Positions 62,404 through 64,000 of a stretch of 64,000 nucleotides of DNA are shown in pieces. This stretch comes from CAZDDB01 sp963843285 (GTDB taxonomy: Bacteria > Acidobacteriota > HRBIN11 > JAKEFK01): assembly GCA_963843285.1 (NCBI GenBank), contig CAWJJO010000013.1, positions 475,738-539,737 on the forward strand, read 5' to 3'. Made by a program: the position numbers and the translations under genes. Position 1 is the stretch's first letter; each line of letters begins with the position of its first letter. The notes under the pieces are model-generated. The model ran no database searches. It saw only the letters and a program-made list of their open reading frames with translations, and was not told the origin of the DNA.

Positions 62404-64000
62404 GTGATTGGGAAAACACTCAACCATTTCAAAATACTCGACCGTTTGGGGAAAGGTGGAATGGGCGAGGTTTACGTCGCCGAAGACGGCAAACTGAAGC
62501 GGAGAGTTGCGCTCAAAGTCTTACCGGAAGACGTGGCACGGGATCCCGCCCGATTAGATCGGTTCCAGCGCGAAGCGGAATCCATCGCCGCGTTGAATCA
62601 TCCCAACATCGTAACGATTTATTCCATCGAAGAAGCCGATGGAATTCGCTTCCTAACGATGGAGCTTGTAGAAGGCGAAACGCTCATCCAATTAATTCCT
62701 TCGAATGGAATGGATGTTGAATCCTTTCTTCGTTTCAGCGCACCGGTTGCTGAAGCGCTTTCTGCCGCCCATGAAAAAGGAATCATTCATCGCGATTTGA
62801 AACCTGGAAATATTATGGTGAGCCATGAAGGAAGAGTGAAGGTACTCGACTTCGGTCTTGCCAAGCTGATGCGGGATGATTCCGATCCGGATTCGTCTCG
62901 AATGGAAACACGCGCCCACACGGAAGACGGAATTGTTCTGGGAACAATGCCTTACATGTCGACGGAGCAGATTCAGGGAAAAAGATTGGATCACCGGTCA
63001 GATATTTTCTCTCTTGGAATCATTTTTTACGAAATGATTACGGGACGCCGTCCTTTTCATGGAGACACCTCGGCTGAGCTGATTTCCTCCATCATGAGGG
63101 ATACACCTGGCCCGGTCGGTGATTTAAAACCGGGCACGCCAGAACACCTGGAGCGAATCATCCGGCGTTGCTTGAGGAAAGATCCGAGAGATCGTTATCA
63201 GACTGCACGCGATGTGTACAACGAATTACGCGACTTGAATACAAGCAGCGGATCATCCACGCGGCCGGCGTCCAGCTCTGCGTCCGGAGGGAATTCGATC
63301 GCCGTCTTGCCTTTCACGAATATGAGCGCGGATGAGGAAAATGAATATTTTTGTGACGGCTTGGCGGAAGAACTGCTCAACGCGTTGGCGAAGATTGAAG
63401 ATTTGAAAGTGGCCGCTCGCACGTCGGCTTTTTCGTTCAGAGGCAAGAATACAAACGTCAGTGAGATTGGAACCGCCTTAAACGTGAAGACAATTCTGGA
63501 AGGCAGCGTCAGGAAATCGAGGAACAAATTAAGAATCACGGTTCAGCTTATAAATGCTTCAGACGGTTATCATCTCTGGTCTGAGCGTTACGACCGCGAG
63601 ATGAAAGATATCTTTGACGTGCAGGATGAAATCACACTTGCGGTTGTCGATGCGCTGAAGATAAAGCTGTTTGGCGAAGAGCAGGGCGCCCTACTGAAGC
63701 ATCACACGAACAACCCCGAAGCGCACGAATTCTATCTCCGAGGTCTTTTTTACTTCAACAGGTTTACGCCTGACGATTTTCAAAAAGCCGGCGAGAGTTT
63801 TCGCCGGGCCATCACCATCGATCCGCGCTACGCATCGGCTTACGCCGGGCTGGCCGACGCTTATACCGAACTGTCCTTTTTCTCATTCTCCCCGAGTGAA
63901 ACGATGCCGAAGGCGAGAGAAGCAGCCAACAAGGCGTTGGAACTCGATGACAGGCTGGCCGAAGCTCACAATTCCCTGGCGATCATCAGCAATACGTGGC
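62404..64000 (+). CDS. Ser/Thr protein kinase with TolB-like and TPR regions (partial, runs off the window)
   Basis: The frame opens at GTG 62404. The kinase domain is complete: 'LGKGGMGEVYVAEDGKLKRR', 'ALKVLPEDVA', 'IIHRDLKPGNIMV', 'VLDFGLAKLM', 'GTMPYMSTEQIQG' (Thr in place of the usual Pro in SPEQ). A linker of Ser/Gly leads to a TolB/FlgO-like segment ('SIAVLPFTNMSADEENEYF', 'GLAEELLNALAKIEDLKVAA', 'TILEGSVRKSRNKLRITVQL'), then TPR repeats ('AHEFYLRGLFYFNRF', 'AITIDPRYASAYAGLADAY'). No membrane helix is seen in the visible part. It is likely the effector of the H-NOX protein. The window ends inside the TPR region. Confidence 0.92.
   Translation, partial: MIGKTLNHFKILDRLGKGGMGEVYVAEDGKLKRRVALKVLPEDVARDPARLDRFQREAESIAALNHPNIVTIYSIEEADGIRFLTMELVEGETLIQLIPSNGMDVESFLRFSAPVAEALSAAHEKGIIHRDLKPGNIMVSHEGRVKVLDFGLAKLMRDDSDPDSSRMETRAHTEDGIVLGTMPYMSTEQIQGKRLDHRSDIFSLGIIFYEMITGRRPFHGDTSAELISSIMRDTPGPVGDLKPGTPEHLERIIRRCLRKDPRDRYQTARDVYNELRDLNTSSGSSTRPASSSASGGNSIAVLPFTNMSADEENEYFCDGLAEELLNALAKIEDLKVAARTSAFSFRGKNTNVSEIGTALNVKTILEGSVRKSRNKLRITVQLINASDGYHLWSERYDREMKDIFDVQDEITLAVVDALKIKLFGEEQGALLKHHTNNPEAHEFYLRGLFYFNRFTPDDFQKAGESFRRAITIDPRYASAYAGLADAYTELSFFSFSPSETMPKAREAANKALELDDRLAEAHNSLAIISNTW

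Noticed and set aside
1..64000. CRISPR arrays, rRNA, tRNA, prophage, riboswitch
   Set aside because: I looked for regularly spaced repeats, cloverleaf-like ends with GGTTCGAATCC-type loops, structural phage genes and conserved leader motifs and found none I could support.

Overview
The window looks like a chromosomal stretch from an Acidobacteriota-type bacterium, probably a draft or metagenome-derived assembly. The indicators are a PadR plus giant MacB/FtsX-like permease pair of the acidobacterial duplicated orphan permease (ADOP) type, several Ser/Thr kinases fused to PD40/TolB or TPR sensor regions, paired LytS/LytTR systems, and interspersed hairpin repeats. There are no rRNA, tRNA, CRISPR or phage genes. 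Several genes are broken by small indels, often at homopolymers, so some breaks may be assembly errors. Others (an internal inversion, deletion junctions, loss of a catalytic core) are real decay.

Layout. 0-10.4 kb: DUF2780 lipoprotein-like protein with a poly-Ser microsatellite, AlkD-like DNA repair protein, radical SAM enzyme, glgC, acid phosphatase, the ergothioneine genes egtB and egtD separated by a MITE-like element, and the ADOP permease with its PadR regulator. 10.5-14.2 kb: a decay zone with a di-haem oxidoreductase remnant, a WD40-caspase pseudogene containing an inverted segment, and a frameshifted FG-GAP gene; an STAS protein and a small monooxygenase sit among them. 14.2-20.8 kb: DinB protein, methyltransferase, intradiol dioxygenase, Crp/Fnr regulator, PKD protein. 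20.8-26.7 kb: sulfate ABC operon (porin remnant, sbp, cysT, cysW, and cysA fused to universal-stress domains), truncated upstream by a deletion into a dead kinase gene.

27-41 kb: receiver protein, two secreted or membrane proteins, two LytS/LytTR pairs (one kinase carries an internal degenerate duplicate of itself), an FHA/AAA+ regulator and a Ser/Thr kinase joined by a deletion, an S33 hydrolase, and a secreted amidohydrolase.

41.3-48.6 kb is the most interesting part. A five-gene minus-strand operon encodes an acidic glycine-rich protein, a HETGH putative metallopeptidase, a 635-residue unknown, an M15 peptidase and an amidohydrolase. It has a well-spaced sigma-54 type promoter and faces a convergent sigma-54 activator that retains a GAFTSA loop. 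The acidic protein and both ends of the M15 peptidase share an F(N/D)FES motif. The block is bracketed by direct repeats of about 420 bp, nearly identical, made of the 3' end of the upstream amidohydrolase gene, and no interspersed hairpin repeats were seen inside it. This suggests an acquired or rearranged island carrying an undescribed peptidase system.

49-64 kb: BON protein, Crp-like regulator, DHA2 efflux pump, DJ-1/PfpI protein, a glucose-6-phosphate dehydrogenase fused to a cyclic-nucleotide-binding domain, a broken unknown gene, a PD40 Ser/Thr kinase, DUF4256 protein, an H-NOX-type haem sensor, and a second Ser/Thr kinase with TolB-like and TPR regions that runs off the end. Two relics of a kinase 5' end lie between them.
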